From Thermoleophilia bacterium (GTDB taxonomy: Bacteria > Actinomycetota > Thermoleophilia > Gaiellales > Gaiellaceae): DNA of 6,189 nucleotides. Positions 5,884 to 6,189 of this stretch are shown here, piece by piece; position 1 is the first letter of the stretch, and each line of letters starts with the position of its first letter. Below the pieces are notes generated by a model. That model had not been told where the DNA came from. It worked only from the letters and a program-made list of their open reading frames with translations, and searched no databases. The position numbers and the translations under genes were made by a program. The DNA is taken from contig JAICZB010000159.1 of assembly GCA_025933895.1 (NCBI GenBank), positions 1-6,189 of the forward strand, read 5' to 3'.

Positions 5884-5921
5884 AGCCGGCGTCACTCCCC
5901 GATGACTTTCGGGTGCCGGCT
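5884..5921. repeat. Long interrupted hairpin (7 + 4 bp)
   Basis: AGCCGGC (5884-5890) is the reverse complement of GCCGGCT (5915-5921). Inside it CCCG (5898-5901) pairs with CGGG (5910-5913) over an 8-nt loop, leaving an asymmetric bulge. It lies 53 bp upstream of the GTG at 5975. No T-run follows on the plus strand, so a leader structure or protein-binding site is as likely as a terminator. Confidence 0.4.
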
Positions 5922-5974
5922 TCATCTGACGCACTAGCGGCAGGCGCCGCGAAGCGAAGAAAGAGAGCTGCACC

Positions 5975-6055
5975 GTGACCGAGGTGGTCGCCTCACGGCT
6001 CTTCGGCGACCTCGCGAAGGCATCGGTCGTCCTCGTCTCGTTCGCCCCACCTAGT
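5975..6055 (+). pseudogene. 5-prime end of an unrecognised gene cut by an IS element
   Basis: GTG 5975 has a purine-rich AGAGAG site (about 7 nt spacing) and opens VTEVVASRLFGDLAKASVVL. Third positions are mostly G or C, in keeping with real coding in this genome. After 27 codons the frame runs into the end of an IS481-family element at 6056 and stops in it at TGA 6086-6088. The fragment is too short to name; it could be an amphipathic or hydrophobic N-terminal segment. The rest of the gene, if it survives, should resume beyond the far end of the IS after a duplicate of CCTAGT. Confidence 0.4.
6050..6055. other. Likely IS target site CCTAGT (NCTAGN)
   Basis: CCTAGT directly precedes the TGT that begins the element end at 6056. 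IS481 is known to insert at NCTAGN and duplicate those 6 bp. The match supports the placement of the junction; the second copy is outside the window. Confidence 0.6.
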
Positions 6056-6189
6056 TGTCCTACCCACGGACGTTGTGAACGCGGCTGATCGGGGGTCGGT
6101 CTCCGAGTGAGCTGTGTGGCCGTCGCCGGTTGTAGTTGTCGAGCCAGTGTGGCAGGGCGGCGTTGCGGTGTCGATGCGTCTTGTAGGCG
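6056..6189 (-). mobile_element. IS481-family insertion sequence, transposase-3-prime end only
   Basis: The end is set at 6056, where TGTCC follows the CCTAGT target. The element starts with TGT, as IS481-family ends do, and the transposase stop lies within the first 7 bp, leaving almost no non-coding tail, which is usual for the family. The other end lies beyond the window, so the terminal inverted repeat cannot be matched. Confidence 0.65.
6060..6189 (-). CDS. IS481-family transposase, C-terminal fragment (continues past window edge)
   Basis: Forty-two residues before the stop are visible. They read WLDNYNRRRPHSSLGDRPPI and then SRVHNVRG. The block YN-x-RRPHSSLG-x-RPPISR is the C-terminal signature of DDE transposases of the IS481 (and related IS3) group, following the last acidic catalytic residue, which would lie outside the window. 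The stop is TAG at 6062-6060. A second in-frame TAG at 6053-6051 lies two codons on (Asp-Asn between), inside the CTAG of the target site, so the usual end of this protein may be three residues longer and a CAG-to-TAG change may have shortened it. Whether the full transposase is intact cannot be seen. Confidence 0.85.
   Translation of the reverse strand, partial: AYKTHRHRNAALPHWLDNYNRRRPHSSLGDRPPISRVHNVRG

Larger units (their letters stand above)
5655..5974. other. Intergenic stretch without a convincing gene
   Basis: Open frames exist here on the plus strand, but they lack a properly spaced ribosome binding site, have no recognisable domain, and their composition is Ser/Arg/Pro-rich as expected of chance frames in GC-rich DNA. 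The stretch is less GC-rich than the left half of the window. Its notable content is the cluster of inverted repeats at 5817-5921, described separately. Confidence 0.6.

Noticed and set aside
5608..5978. Two overlapping plus-strand open frames (about 110-120 codons)
   Set aside because: No ribosome binding site at proper spacing, no domain, Ser/Arg/Pro-rich composition, and they lie across the inverted-repeat cluster.
1..6189. CRISPR array or tandem repeats
   Set aside because: No regularly spaced direct repeats were seen anywhere in the window.

Overview
The window is high-GC DNA with dense, short-spaced genes, frequent GTG starts and strongly G/C-biased third codon positions. It looks like a high-GC actinobacterium, and the style of the proteins suggests the Thermoleophilia/Gaiellales/Solirubrobacterales side. 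That placement is an inference, because the window holds no rRNA or other phylogenetic marker.

Left part (1-4432) looks like ordinary chromosome. In order it holds: the N-terminus of a metallo-beta-lactamase-fold hydrolase (minus, runs off the left edge); a divergent stand-alone cyclic-nucleotide-binding domain protein (plus); a convergent, membrane-anchored or secreted NlpC/P60 cell-wall peptidase (minus); a SCO/SenC copper-chaperone-like protein with an extra, cysteine-less thioredoxin-like domain (minus); and, divergent from it, a full-length M3 family oligoendopeptidase F (plus). Two divergent gene pairs each share a 49-bp promoter gap. A perfect 11-bp inverted repeat lies between the SCO and NlpC genes, and a 7-bp GC-rich hairpin follows pepF.

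Right part (4433-6189) looks like accessory DNA. It has an orphan radical SAM/SPASM-like protein (minus) with visibly lower GC than its neighbours, about 350 bases without a convincing gene but with several strong inverted repeats, and the first 27 codons of an unrecognised gene. That gene is cut by the end of an IS481-family element. The element end abuts CCTAGT, which matches the NCTAGN target preference known for IS481, and the C-terminal part of its transposase is readable up to the right edge.

Functionally the left half combines a possible cyclic-nucleotide pair (a hydrolase whose N-terminus resembles the Mycobacterium Rv1339 phosphodiesterase type, next to a cyclic-nucleotide sensor), envelope remodelling (NlpC/P60), extracytoplasmic copper or thiol chemistry (SCO) and peptide turnover (PepF). 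No single pathway joins all of them. The items most worth a second look are the cyclic-nucleotide pair, the SCO fusion, the orphan radical SAM protein with a small overlapping upstream ORF, the structured segment 5817-5921, and the IS junction.
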